From: an uncultured Bacillota bacterium
Lineage (GTDB): Bacteria > Bacillota_I > Bacilli_A > RFN20 > CAG-449
Assembly (NCBI GenBank): GCA_902493275.1
Contig: CABUOQ010000002.1
Span: 1-64,000, forward strand
DNA: 64,000 bases
Direction: 5' to 3'
In this document: positions 16,999 to 26,235 of the stretch, piece by piece
Numbering within the stretch: position 1 is the stretch's first letter
Layout of the letters: the number at the start of each line of letters is the position of its first letter
Translations under genes and position numbers: made by a program
The notes under the pieces: generated by a model
Databases searched by the model: none
Told to the model about the DNA's origin: nothing
The model's input: only the letters and a program-made list of their open reading frames with translations

Positions 16999-18627
16999 TT
17001 AATATATTTCTATTACCAATGACTCAAATGGAGATAATTTATAATCTGCTAAATTGTTTATTATCTTTTTTTGATAATTAGTTAATAAAATTTCCTTTAT
17101 TTTAAATGATAAATTTATATTTACTTCTTCCGCTACCATGTTAGCGATAATTAAAACTTTTTTATCGGCTTGTCGTATATAAGCAAATATACGTTCATCA
17201 TTTTTTAATATATTAATAAATTTTCCATATATAAAAGTATTTTCATATTGAGAACTCTTTCTTAAACGAAGTACCTTTTTATAAAAATTCAAAATAGAGT
17301 TGCTATCATTTTTTTCATCTTCAACATTGATTGTTTTATAATTATCATTAATTTTTAACCATGTTTTAGCACCCATATTAAAGCCCGCATTAATTGATGA
17401 ATTCCATTGCATAGGTGTACGATTATTATCTCTACCCTCCAAGTAACAACCATTCATAAATGCATCATATGTCAATTCTTTTTTATCTAACACGTAATAT
17501 TTATAACTAGCTTTTATTTCAACATCATCATAATCTTCAATTGAATTCATTCTAATATTGGTCATACCAATTTCTTGCCCTTGATAAATATAAGGCGTTC
17601 CTTTTTGAAAATACATCATGATCGGTATCATTTTAGCGGATTTTTCATAATAATCTAAAGAACCAAACTTATTTATGCAGCGACCCAAGTCATGATTTTC
17701 AACAAATAAGGCATTCCAAGACAACTCATTTAATCCCTCTTGATATTTCACTAAAATATCTTTAATATCTTTCATATTTATTTTTCGAGGTGAAAATTTT
17801 CCTTGTTTAGCATAATCTGATGTATAAGATGTATGCTCAAATTGGAAAACCATATTTAATTCTTTGTTTTCTGGCAAGGTGAAATCAATTGCTTTTGGTA
17901 AATCGCCCCAAGCTTCACCGACAGTCACAATATCATAGTTACCATATGATAAATTATATAATTCACGAACTTTTTGATGCAATGTTGGACCATAAGCATG
18001 AATATTCTTATCAATTTCTTTTCCTATAAGATGAATAACGTCAAATCTAATTCCTTTAACTCCTTTTTTCATCCAAAAATTAATACAAGATGCCATCTCT
18101 TTTAAAACATTAGGATTTTCCCAGTTTAAATCAGGCTGAGCCTCAGCGAATTCATGGAAATAATACTGTTTAGTCTTTTCATCATACGTCCAAACACTTG
18201 TCCCAAATCCGCAATGATAATCAAAGATAGGTTCATCGCGCCATATATAATAATCACGATACGGATTATCTTTTGAAGATCGTGACATTTTAAACCACTC
18301 ATGCTCATTTGAAGTATGATTAGCAACAATATCAATCATGAGATACATATCTCGCTTATTAAGTTGCAAAATCAATTCATCAATATCTTTATCTTCGCCA
18401 AATATTGGATTAACTTTTTTATAATCGGCAACATCATATCCATTATCAACCATTGGTGAAAGAAAAAATGGTGTTAACCAAATTATATCAACCCCTAATT
18501 CTTTTAAATAATCTAATTTAGAAATTATCCCTTTGATATCTCCTATACCATCGTTATTATCATCTTTAAAACTTTTAGGATATATTTGATATACGACTTT
18601 ATTGTGCCACCATTTTTTAAGTTCCAT
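16999..18627 (-). CDS. GH13 oligo/glucan 1,6-alpha-glucosidase, DexB-like
   Basis: 542 residues, cytoplasmic. A (beta/alpha)8 GH13 catalytic domain carries nucleophile Asp196 (GIRFDVIHL), acid/base Glu238 (VTVGEAW) and transition-state Asp313 (ENHDLGR), and is followed by a small beta domain. Val197 after the nucleophile is the residue linked to alpha-1,6 specificity in this group. The LNMVFQFEH block resembles DexB of streptococci more than trehalose-6-phosphate hydrolase. Expected reaction: release of glucose from isomaltose, panose and dextran fragments. Single gene, opposite yaaA. Trehalose-6-phosphate or sucrose hydrolysis are less likely alternatives. Confidence 0.88.
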   Translation of the reverse strand: MELKKWWHNKVVYQIYPKSFKDDNNDGIGDIKGIISKLDYLKELGVDIIWLTPFFLSPMVDNGYDVADYKKVNPIFGEDKDIDELILQLNKRDMYLMIDIVANHTSNEHEWFKMSRSSKDNPYRDYYIWRDEPIFDYHCGFGTSVWTYDEKTKQYYFHEFAEAQPDLNWENPNVLKEMASCINFWMKKGVKGIRFDVIHLIGKEIDKNIHAYGPTLHQKVRELYNLSYGNYDIVTVGEAWGDLPKAIDFTLPENKELNMVFQFEHTSYTSDYAKQGKFSPRKINMKDIKDILVKYQEGLNELSWNALFVENHDLGRCINKFGSLDYYEKSAKMIPIMMYFQKGTPYIYQGQEIGMTNIRMNSIEDYDDVEIKASYKYYVLDKKELTYDAFMNGCYLEGRDNNRTPMQWNSSINAGFNMGAKTWLKINDNYKTINVEDEKNDSNSILNFYKKVLRLRKSSQYENTFIYGKFINILKNDERIFAYIRQADKKVLIIANMVAEEVNINLSFKIKEILLTNYQKKIINNLADYKLSPFESLVIEIY

Positions 18628-18756
18628 ATTATAATCATCCTCTTATTAGTTTACCAATAATAATTATAATTCAAGTTTATTTTTTTGTAAAATAATATCT
18701 TTTTTTATTTAATAAGTTATGTTATGCTTTTTTTGATATATTGAAGGAGACAAACA

Positions 18757-19680
18757 ATGAATAAAAAAATAAATGAATATTTTGCTTCTAAAGGATTTAC
18801 TATAGGTGGCAATTCTTTTTATGGCACAGTCGATGGATATGAAGTAAACGTAACGTTTACACAAACATATGTACTTGTTCATGTTTCTTTATATGGAGAA
18901 GATGAAAATAAAAAGAATCTTGCAGTAGGTCTTAAAGCAACAAATAAACGAATCAATAATATTATGCCAACAATCCTCGGTGTAAATATTAGTATCACAA
19001 ATTTCACATACAAACTTTTATTAACTGATTTAGACAATGTTTTTTCAATACTTGGTAAATTAGCAACAGAGAATAATTTATTAGGCGTCGGATATTGTCC
19101 TTTCTGTGGTGAACCTCTAACTGAAGAAAATACAAAAACAATCGATACACATTTTGGTAAAATTACTTTAGAAGAAAAATGTATTCAATCAATTAACACT
19201 GCTATTGAACAAGAAAACAAGGATTTTGCTAATAGACCAAATAACTATTTAAAAGGCTTTTTCGGTGCTGTTATCGGAGCTTTAGCTGGCGTAATCTTAT
19301 ATGTCATATTATTTTTGATTGGTGTCATCTCAGCATTTAGTTCTTTATTAGCTATAATTCTCGGTGTATACTTATATAAATTATTTGGTGGAAAACCAAA
19401 TTACGTCATGATTGGTATGACTACTGGGGTTTCATTAGTTAGCATCTTATTAACATTCTTTGTTTTATACATTGTTGCTGCTACTGGATTATGTGTTGAA
19501 GCAAATATCAATTTTACTGGAATAGATGCATTAAAATATTGTTTAGAAAATAGTACCGAATTTAAAGCTGGTTTTATTCAAGATATTATTACTAATATCG
19601 TATTTTTAGCACTTGGAACTGGATATGCTTTATACTCCACTTCTAAATCAATTAAAAGAATTAACTCGATAAGTAAATAA
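18757..19680 (+). CDS. Membrane protein with soluble N-terminal domain, unknown function
   Basis: 307 residues. Residues 1-115 are soluble with no motif I recognise. A single CPFC pair follows near residue 118 (YCPFCGEPL), half of a zinc ribbon, so metal binding would need a dimer or another partner. Residues 165-300 hold four or five hydrophobic segments, the first two Gly/Ala-rich. GGAG lies 9 bases before the ATG. Monocistronic, ended by a hairpin. I do not recognise the family. Confidence 0.7.
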   Translation: MNKKINEYFASKGFTIGGNSFYGTVDGYEVNVTFTQTYVLVHVSLYGEDENKKNLAVGLKATNKRINNIMPTILGVNISITNFTYKLLLTDLDNVFSILGKLATENNLLGVGYCPFCGEPLTEENTKTIDTHFGKITLEEKCIQSINTAIEQENKDFANRPNNYLKGFFGAVIGALAGVILYVILFLIGVISAFSSLLAIILGVYLYKLFGGKPNYVMIGMTTGVSLVSILLTFFVLYIVAATGLCVEANINFTGIDALKYCLENSTEFKAGFIQDIITNIVFLALGTGYALYSTSKSIKRINSISK

Positions 19681-19706
19681 AAAAGCTTTTCATCAAAATG
19701 ATAATT

Positions 19707-19745
19707 AAAACTATAAAGAAATAATATTTCAATATAGTTTTTTTA
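19707..19745 (+). terminator. Terminator after the membrane protein gene
   Basis: AAAACTATA (19707-19715) pairs with TATAGTTTT (19733-19741), followed by further T. Confidence 0.75.
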
Positions 19746-19936
19746 TGGCCTCATTTACTGATAAATAATAAGAATTATTCAAAATATTATCCTTATAAAA
19801 TGTCTTGCTTAACAATTATTTGCATGCATAGATTTTTTTGCGTTCTAATATTCCTATTTTCTACAAAAAGATTTCTATTTATCTAAATAAATAGTATATT
19901 AAATCATTAAAATTTTAGTCAAGTACAATTTGAGAT

Positions 19937-20001
19937 AAAAAACCTTATTGACACTTTATCATCAAAAGCATAGAATTGTAATAGAAGATATAAGGTTTTT
20001 T
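19937..20001. repeat. 12-bp inverted repeat bracketing a promoter
   Basis: AAAAAACCTTAT (19937-19948) and ATAAGGTTTTTT (19990-20001) are perfect inverted copies 41 bases apart. The left arm touches the -35 box and the right arm falls just after the expected transcription start. It could be a long-loop terminator, an operator or a very small invertible segment. Confidence 0.6.
19948..19976 (+). promoter_or_regulatory. Strong SigA-type promoter of the ABC importer operon
   Basis: Perfect TTGACA (19948-19953), a 17-base spacer and TAGAAT (19971-19976). Transcription should start near 19983, giving a leader of about 100 bases. Confidence 0.85.
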
Positions 20002-20008
20002 AATTGTA

Positions 20009-20024
20009 ATGTAAGCGCTTAACC
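20009..20024 (+). promoter_or_regulatory. cre-like CcpA operator
   Basis: ATGTAAGCGCTTAACC contains the palindrome TAAGCGCTTA and matches the cre consensus except at one outer position. Lying about 30 bases into the transcript, it would act as a roadblock or repression site. Confidence 0.6.
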
Positions 20025-20083
20025 TACTTAGAATTATTATTTATCTATTTATTTTCGAGTTTCATTTATGGAGGAAATTAAAA

Positions 20084-21325
20084 ATGAAAACGTTAAAACC
20101 ATTAGTCGCTGCATCATCTGTTTTAATGTGCTTAGCAGCCGTAACCGGATGTAACAACCAAACATCTAACACAAAAACTACATCAGTCATCGAAGAAGCT
20201 GAAAAGATGACATATCAAGAGCTTGTTGCTAAAGCTAAAGAAGAAATCGGAGATAATACACTTCAGACATATGGTAATTCTTCACAATTAGAAAAGGCTT
20301 TAGAGGCATTTACAGCAGAAACCGGTATTAAAACACAAAATACTAAAAAAGGGGATGCCGAAACATATACTGAATTAGGCGAAGCATTTAAAACTAAAAA
20401 ATATGTTGCTGATATGGTTCTTTTACAAGATGGTAACAAATTACAAAATGAAATGCTTAATTTAAAGTATCTTGATAATTATATTCCAAAAGATCAAAAA
20501 GAAAATATTGCTGAAGATGACCAAGAACCAGCAGCAGCTATTTATCTTAACAAAATTTTTATGTATAACAATACCGATTTTGATGGAACAAATGGCGAAA
20601 CAGCTACAGCTGGTAAATTAACCCATTATATGACAAATGTATGGCAAGTTGCTGGATCAGCAAGTGATGAAGGTCACATTTCAAGTCCTTCTTTCAAATC
20701 ACCTTCAACTGAAAATGTTAATATGAACTTCTTAGTCATGTTAACTTCTGATGCATGGGTTAAAAAATTAGAGATCGCTTATAAAGATTTCTATGGTAAA
20801 GATTATGTGAAGGAAGATACTTATGAAAATATTGGTTATAAGTGGATTGCTGAATTCTTGAAAAATACCCAACCTCATACATCCGATGGTACAGCTTGTA
20901 AAGATGTTGCTAAAGGTCAAAAAGGTTCAATGGCTTTAGTAAACTTCAATAAGAATAAAGACTTAAAAGACACTGGTGCTGGTAAAGAAGATAAAGCAAA
21001 CTTAAGTTATCCAGCAATTGAAGAAGGAGATAACTTAAAAGGATTTGGTGGTTTCTGCTATAAAATGTATGCACTGATTGCTGACAATGCTCGTTATCCA
21101 TATGCTGCATGTGCATTTACTAACTACTTATTATCCGCTGAAGGCTTCAACGCTGCTTGGGGAGCAAAAGATGGATATTATTCCGTTAATAAAAAAGCTG
21201 GTATTGCAGAAACAGATAAAGAATTATCTTGGTGGAAAGAAAGATTAGTCATTGAAGATCCTAAATACGTCTCATCAAAATATTCTGATGTATTCCAATT
21301 CATTCAACAATATGAAGGTAAGTAA
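20084..21325 (+). CDS. ABC importer substrate-binding lipoprotein
   Basis: 413 residues, lipobox VTGC (Cys23), then a polar linker and a two-lobed periplasmic-binding-protein fold of the extracellular solute-binding family. It heads an operon with a fused double permease and an ATPase, an arrangement typical of the ferric/spermidine/phosphonate-type (FbpABC-like) importers. The ligand is not recognisable: the Tyr pair used for iron is not evident, and the cre-like site upstream argues for a carbon compound such as a phosphorylated or acidic sugar. SD GGAGG is excellent. A hairpin separates it from the permease gene, which would let the binding protein be made in excess. Confidence 0.85.
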   Translation: MKTLKPLVAASSVLMCLAAVTGCNNQTSNTKTTSVIEEAEKMTYQELVAKAKEEIGDNTLQTYGNSSQLEKALEAFTAETGIKTQNTKKGDAETYTELGEAFKTKKYVADMVLLQDGNKLQNEMLNLKYLDNYIPKDQKENIAEDDQEPAAAIYLNKIFMYNNTDFDGTNGETATAGKLTHYMTNVWQVAGSASDEGHISSPSFKSPSTENVNMNFLVMLTSDAWVKKLEIAYKDFYGKDYVKEDTYENIGYKWIAEFLKNTQPHTSDGTACKDVAKGQKGSMALVNFNKNKDLKDTGAGKEDKANLSYPAIEEGDNLKGFGGFCYKMYALIADNARYPYAACAFTNYLLSAEGFNAAWGAKDGYYSVNKKAGIAETDKELSWWKERLVIEDPKYVSSKYSDVFQFIQQYEGK

Positions 21326-21346
21326 TTAATCTTATAAATAATATCT

Positions 21347-21387
21347 AAGTGGTATTATCACCTTTAAAATGGTAATACCACTTTAAT
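21347..21387 (+). terminator. Intra-operon hairpin (partial terminator or mRNA stabiliser)
   Basis: AAGTGGTATTA (from 21347) pairs with TAATACCACTT (ending 21383), with inner ACC/TGG. Only a short ATTTT follows before the permease SD, so readthrough is expected. Such elements set the ratio of binding protein to permease. Confidence 0.75.
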
Positions 21388-21403
21388 TTTAGGAGGTTTA
21401 TCG

Positions 21404-23251
21404 ATGGAAAATTCAATCAATTTATCACCTAATGGAATGAAAAAATTAACACCTTTTCAAAAAAAACTAAATGCACTTAAATCATATTTAGCAAAACCAT
21501 CTAATTTAATTCTAATTATATTTACCGTTTTGCTCACTTGTCTTGTTTTGATACCTTTAGTTTATTTATTATATAATACTTTTTTAATTCATAATGGAGA
21601 GTATTCTATAGGTCAAATTGGAACCTTAAGCGCCAAACATTGGGTTAATGTATTATTTACCTCAAAAAATAAGTATTCTTTAAGTGTTTTCTGGATTCCT
21701 TTAAAGAATTCTATATTGATGTCAATTGTTTCTTGCTTAATATCTGTTATTATTGGTGGAGGAATCGCTTATCTAATTACAAGAACAGATTTCCCTGCCA
21801 AAAAATTCATTTCTTTAGTGTTTGTTTTCCCTTACATCATGCCATCATGGTCTATTGCTATGTTCTGGGAGAACTTCTTTAAAAATACTGTTAATCTTCA
21901 AGGTGCCCAAGCACAAATGGGTTTGCTTCAAGCCTTAACTGGATTATGTGTTCCTGGCTCATTAGTATATGGTTTTTGGCCTTGTGCTATTTGTTTAGGA
22001 ATTCACTATGCACCATTTGCTTATATTTTAATAGGTGGAATTTTAAGAAATATGGATGCAAACCTCGAAGAAGCTGCTACGATTTTAAAAGCATCACGTC
22101 TTAAAATTATGAGACGTATTACTCTTCCAATCGTTATGCCAGCTTTACTTTCTACAGTTTTACTTGTCTTTGCAAGTTCAATCAGTAGCTATACTGTTCC
22201 AATGTTTTTAGGAAAAGACGGATACATGCCTATCTCAATTAAGATGAAAGCATTGTTCAATTCATCTGGATTGGTTGGTCAAGGATATGTCGTTGCTACA
22301 ATTTTAATGTTATTTAGCATAGGTATCATGATGTTAAATCAATTGGTAACCAATAGCCGTCGCTCATTTACTACAGTGACTGGTAAATCATCTCAAGTCT
22401 CATTATTAAGAATGAGGAAAGTAACAAAGATAATCATCACTACCCTTGTTCTTGCATACACTATTTTCTTCGCTATTGTACCTTTAATATCATTCGCGTT
22501 AGAATCATTCTTAAAAGTTTCTGGTGATTATTCCACCTTTACAACATACTATTGGACAACAACAGAACAAACAAATATCTATATCTCCGGTTCATACGGA
22601 ATATTACATAACCCAACCATTTGGAGGTCTTTCTTAAATTCATTGTTGATATCCGGTGCATGTGCATTGGTAGCTGGAACATTTGGTATTTTAATCGGAT
22701 ATGCTGTTGCTAAGAATCGTCGATCAAAAGTTGCTAATTTTGTTAGTAACGTTTCATTCCTTCCATATTTAATACCTGCAATGTCTTTCTCTACCATATA
22801 TCTTGCTATTTCATGTTCTAATACGTTTAGCTTCTTATATAGGTCTATTCCATTATTAATAATTGTCGGTTCGATAAAATTCTTGCCTTTCGCTTCTCGT
22901 TCAGGCACTAATGCGATGCTCCAATTATCAAAAGAAATTGAAGAAGCCGCGCTTATAGTAGGTGTCCCTTGGTGGAAACGTATGATAAAAGTTATTTTTC
23001 CAATACAAAAATCGAGTTTCATTTCCGGATATTTATTACCATTTATCTCATGTATGAGAGAATTAACTTTATTCGTATTATTAACAAGTTCTGGAACCAT
23101 TCTTACTGCAGTTTTACAAAACTATGAAAGCTATGATTCTACACAAATCAGTAATGGTATTAACTTAATTATTATTGTTACAGTACTTATCATTAATTTC
23201 TTAACAAACAAATTGACAGGTGCTTCAATTGATAAAGGTGTAGGAGGTTAG
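21404..23251 (+). CDS. ABC importer permease, two fused domains
   Basis: 615 residues with two tandem BPD-type permease domains, about 90-320 and 400-610. Each carries an EAA loop: NLEEAATILKASRLKIMRRI near 220 and EIEEAALIVGVPWWKRM near 510. Fusion of the two halves into one chain is the norm for the FbpB/ThiP group. It is inserted in the membrane and pairs with the downstream ATPase. Its SD AGGAGG comes directly after the intra-operon hairpin. The ATPase gene starts 3 bases after its stop. Confidence 0.9.
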   Translation: MENSINLSPNGMKKLTPFQKKLNALKSYLAKPSNLILIIFTVLLTCLVLIPLVYLLYNTFLIHNGEYSIGQIGTLSAKHWVNVLFTSKNKYSLSVFWIPLKNSILMSIVSCLISVIIGGGIAYLITRTDFPAKKFISLVFVFPYIMPSWSIAMFWENFFKNTVNLQGAQAQMGLLQALTGLCVPGSLVYGFWPCAICLGIHYAPFAYILIGGILRNMDANLEEAATILKASRLKIMRRITLPIVMPALLSTVLLVFASSISSYTVPMFLGKDGYMPISIKMKALFNSSGLVGQGYVVATILMLFSIGIMMLNQLVTNSRRSFTTVTGKSSQVSLLRMRKVTKIIITTLVLAYTIFFAIVPLISFALESFLKVSGDYSTFTTYYWTTTEQTNIYISGSYGILHNPTIWRSFLNSLLISGACALVAGTFGILIGYAVAKNRRSKVANFVSNVSFLPYLIPAMSFSTIYLAISCSNTFSFLYRSIPLLIIVGSIKFLPFASRSGTNAMLQLSKEIEEAALIVGVPWWKRMIKVIFPIQKSSFISGYLLPFISCMRELTLFVLLTSSGTILTAVLQNYESYDSTQISNGINLIIIVTVLIINFLTNKLTGASIDKGVGG

Positions 23252-23254
23252 TTT

Positions 23255-24370
23255 ATGCCTGAAATTATATTAAAAAATATTACTAAAAGATGGGGAAAAT
23301 TTGTCGGTGTTGATAATTTAAATATGGTTATTAATGACCATGCATTCGTTACTCTATTAGGTCCTTCTGGATGTGGAAAAACCACAACATTAAGAATGAT
23401 TGCTGGATTAGAAACGCCAACAAGCGGAACAATTACTATTGATGGTAAAGTAGTCTTTGATTCAGAAACAGGAATAAATCTATCCCCTGATAAAAGAAAT
23501 GTCGGATTTTTATTCCAAAACTATGCTTTATGGCCACATATGACAGTATATCAAAATATTGCTTTTGGTCTTGAAAACTTAAAATGGAAAAAAGAAGACA
23601 TTAAAGCACGTGTAGATGAATTATTAAAGATGCTTAAAATTGAAGAATTCATCGGTCGATACCCAAGTGAATTATCTGGTGGTCAACAACAAAGAGTCGC
23701 TATTGCTAGAACTTTAGCTCCTAATCCAAAAGTCTTATTTATGGATGAGCCATTATCCAATCTCGATGCAAAGTTGCGTTTAGAAATGCGTACTGAGTTA
23801 AAACGTCTCCATACTGAAACTAATTCTACTTTTGTCTATGTTACTCACGATCAATTAGAGGCTATGACTTTAGCAACAGAAGTATGTCTAATGAAAGAAG
23901 GCGTATTACAACAATACGCTCCACCTCTAGAAGTTTACGCAAATCCTAACAATTTGTTTGTCGCTGATTTCGTTGGTAATCCAACCATGAATTTCGTTGA
24001 TGCCAATATCATTTCTCAAGAAGGTAAAATAATTACCTTAAACTTCCATGGCATAAATGCTATTTTTGAAGCAAACGAAGATTTTCAATGTGCTAGTGAA
24101 GAAGTTGTCTTAGGTATTCGTCCAGAGTTTATATCTATTGATAAAAACGAAGGTATTGATGCCGTAGTATATTCTTCATTACCAGCTGGTATGGAAACAA
24201 CCGTAAAAATTAAATTAGGAGAAAACATCTTAACTTCCGTTGTCTTTGGAATTATTGACTATAAAGTTGATACTCCTATTAAAGTTGATTTCCATGGCAA
24301 TCATATAGTTTTATTTGATAAGCAAACTACAAATAAGCTAACTGATGGAACTCTTAAAATAACTAAATAA
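23255..24370 (+). CDS. ABC importer ATPase, FbpC/PotA-like
   Basis: 371 residues with Walker A GPSGCGKTT near 36-44, the Q-loop FQNYALWPHM, signature LSGGQQQRVA, Walker B VLFMDEP, the H-loop THDQLEAM and a C-terminal TOBE-type regulatory domain with GIRPEF. It has normal length and a standard, uninterrupted architecture, in contrast to the paralogue at 49.8-51.6 kb. Third gene of the operon, SD GGAGG overlapping the permease stop. Confidence 0.92.
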   Translation: MPEIILKNITKRWGKFVGVDNLNMVINDHAFVTLLGPSGCGKTTTLRMIAGLETPTSGTITIDGKVVFDSETGINLSPDKRNVGFLFQNYALWPHMTVYQNIAFGLENLKWKKEDIKARVDELLKMLKIEEFIGRYPSELSGGQQQRVAIARTLAPNPKVLFMDEPLSNLDAKLRLEMRTELKRLHTETNSTFVYVTHDQLEAMTLATEVCLMKEGVLQQYAPPLEVYANPNNLFVADFVGNPTMNFVDANIISQEGKIITLNFHGINAIFEANEDFQCASEEVVLGIRPEFISIDKNEGIDAVVYSSLPAGMETTVKIKLGENILTSVVFGIIDYKVDTPIKVDFHGNHIVLFDKQTTNKLTDGTLKITK

Positions 24371-24377
24371 GTAAAAT

Positions 24378-24441
24378 AAAAAAGAAACTATTAGATACTA
24401 ACGTGTTTGATTAAAATTGACTATCTAAAAAGTTCTTTTTT
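24378..24441. terminator. Bidirectional terminator between the importer operon and the RDD gene
   Basis: AAAAAAGA and TTAGATA pair with TATCTAA and TCTTTTTTT across a 5-base internal loop. A and T tracts on either side serve both convergent units. Confidence 0.75.
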
Positions 24442-24451
24442 TATTTGTCTA

Positions 24452-25183
24452 TTATTCTATATAGATACTTGGTGCATCTTTTAAATATGCCTTTAATATT
24501 AAATCATGGAATGATAATCGATTCTTAGTTAAAGATATCACCACTAGGCTTAATATTATGACAAATGCTTCACCGATGATACCTAATAAAAGATATATGC
24601 TTAAATATTCCACTACAAAAATTATAAAAAATCGAGCTAATATTTGATATTTATGTACCACAACGCCATTTTCTTTTTGGGCTAAACCTAGTTTAAAAAT
24701 ATACATAAATAGAGTTTGTCCCTTTTTAGTGCATAGCGGAACTATGAGTTGAAAAATCAACATTGAAACAAACATACATGAAATATTGCTAACATTATAG
24801 ATAAGATAAAAATTTTTATATGCTTGGCGATATGTTTCATTCTCGCTCAAACTTTTTTCAATTTCACTATTTATTTTTTCGCTTTCTTCATATGCTTTTT
24901 CAGCACTCATGCCAGATTCTACTTTATCATCTATAATTTTATCGCGATTTAATATAATTAATCCATATTGATTTTCTTGGACATATGGATATTGATAAAT
25001 ATCACATATCTCTTGATATTGAACATTCATTGATTGAATATCGTTAGCGGCAATTTGCTTAACACATAAATTTCCTAATGTAAACAATAATACCAAAAAC
25101 AAAATGAGCGTACTAAGTCCATCTAGCAAAAAAACAGCCATTCGCTTCCATGTTGAACATTTCTTTTCTGATGGATCTAGCAT
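24452..25183 (-). CDS. RDD family membrane protein
   Basis: 243 residues with an RDD-type opening (WKRMAVFLLDGLSTLILF) and four hydrophobic segments. A soluble loop of about 85 charged residues sits between segments one and two. RDD proteins are thought to be ion or compatible-solute transporters or assembly factors; no firm function exists. The gene begins one base after the aldolase stop and is co-transcribed with it. A larger paralogue with the same loop arrangement lies at 48501-49811. Confidence 0.85.
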   Translation of the reverse strand: MLDPSEKKCSTWKRMAVFLLDGLSTLILFLVLLFTLGNLCVKQIAANDIQSMNVQYQEICDIYQYPYVQENQYGLIILNRDKIIDDKVESGMSAEKAYEESEKINSEIEKSLSENETYRQAYKNFYLIYNVSNISCMFVSMLIFQLIVPLCTKKGQTLFMYIFKLGLAQKENGVVVHKYQILARFFIIFVVEYLSIYLLLGIIGEAFVIILSLVVISLTKNRLSFHDLILKAYLKDAPSIYIE

Positions 25184-25184
25184 C

Positions 25185-26045
25185 TTAATCTTCTGCCTTT
25201 CCTATAGAGCCAAATACTTCACATCGATTAATTACAACATTTTCGATTCCTATAAGACCAGAACCAATTATTTTGCGTGGATCAATCTCATTAGGATTAT
25301 CACCGATATATTTATCCATTAAATCTTTCCAAGCAATTAAGCAATCAGTATTAACATTTATTTTAGCGGTTCCACATGTAATCGCTCTTTTTATTTGCTC
25401 ATCAGGAATTCCTGAGCCACCATGTAAAACTAATGGCAGTGATACCTTATTACTAATCTCTTCCATTTGAACAAATCCAAGTTTAGGTTCACCATGATAT
25501 ATACCATGCACAGATCCTAATGCTGGGGCTAAACAATCAATATTAGTTTGTTTAACAAGTTCAACACATTCATCTGGAATAGCATATGCCTCTTCAGCAA
25601 CTATATAGTCTTCTTTTCCACCTATACGTCCTAATTCAGCCTCCACAGTAACATTACGAGCATGCGCATAATCAACTACTTCCTTTGTCATTTTCACATT
25701 TGTCTCAAAATCAAATTTTGAAGCATCAATCATCACCGAAGTAAAGCCTGCATCAATTGCATTAAAACACTCTTTAACCGATGTTGCATGGTCTAAATGA
25801 ACGGCCACCGGAATACTGATATTTAAGCAATCTATCAATGATTTAATCATTGACATGACCACTTTATACCCACCCATATATTTTGAGCCATTAACAGATA
25901 CTCCTAAAATAACCGGTGTCTTTATTTTTTGAGATGTTTGTAAAATTGTTTTTATCCATTCTAAATTCCAAACATTAAATTGTGGAACAGCATATCGTTC
26001 TTTTTTTGCTTTTATTAATAATTCTCTCATTGGTAATAATGGCAT
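25185..26045 (-). CDS. fba: Class II fructose-bisphosphate aldolase
   Basis: 286 residues from the ATG at 26045, which has GGAG 9 bases upstream; an ATG at 26060 overlaps that SD and is rejected. Zinc and substrate motifs are complete: VHLDHA near 83, ML-type VMIDAS, EAELGRIGG, GSVHGIY, HGGSG and KINVNTD. It cleaves fructose 1,6-bisphosphate into DHAP and glyceraldehyde 3-phosphate; a tagatose-type specificity cannot be excluded. With its own SigA promoter it looks like the glycolytic enzyme, unlike the divergent paralogue at 26830-27681. Confidence 0.88.
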   Translation of the reverse strand: MPLLPMRELLIKAKKERYAVPQFNVWNLEWIKTILQTSQKIKTPVILGVSVNGSKYMGGYKVVMSMIKSLIDCLNISIPVAVHLDHATSVKECFNAIDAGFTSVMIDASKFDFETNVKMTKEVVDYAHARNVTVEAELGRIGGKEDYIVAEEAYAIPDECVELVKQTNIDCLAPALGSVHGIYHGEPKLGFVQMEEISNKVSLPLVLHGGSGIPDEQIKRAITCGTAKINVNTDCLIAWKDLMDKYIGDNPNEIDPRKIIGSGLIGIENVVINRCEVFGSIGKAED

Positions 26046-26072
26046 ATATGATTTCTCCATTTCGTTTTATTA

Positions 26073-26101
26073 ATTTTACTATAAATGATACTTTAAGTCA
26101 A
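26073..26101 (-). promoter_or_regulatory. SigA-type promoter of fba
   Basis: On the minus strand TTGACT (26096-26101), a 17-base spacer and TAAAAT (26073-26078). It drives the fba-RDD pair. Confidence 0.7.
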
Positions 26102-26217
26102 TCTTGTAAGAAGATATAGAAAGTAAAATAGACGCTATACAGCGTCTAAATAAAAACGTATATTGAGTAAAATTATTAACACCTTTAAAAGTAATTAAAT
26201 AATGCAATTATATAAAA

Positions 26218-26235
26218 AGCGATAAATCTATCGCT
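26218..26235 (-). terminator. Terminator overlapping the end of kptA
   Basis: Minus strand AGCGATA-GATT-TATCGCT followed by TTTTTATA. The 5' arm includes the last codons and stop of kptA, a very compact arrangement. Confidence 0.75.

Larger units (their letters stand above)
19681..20083 (+). other. Intergenic region holding a terminator, promoter and cre-like site
   Basis: From left to right: a terminator (19707-19745), about 190 bases of AT-rich sequence without a supported feature, a strong promoter (19948-19976) bracketed by a 12-bp inverted repeat, a cre-like palindrome (20009-20024), and the GGAGG of the binding-protein gene. Confidence 0.7.

Noticed and set aside
22579..23100. 173-codon minus-strand frame
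   Set aside because: Lies entirely within the fused permease gene, has no SD, and its composition mirrors the permease.
26129..26148. TAGACGCT-ATAC-AGCGTCTA hairpin
   Set aside because: A neat stem, but 80 bases past kptA, which already has a terminator, and with no clear U-tract; I could not assign a role.
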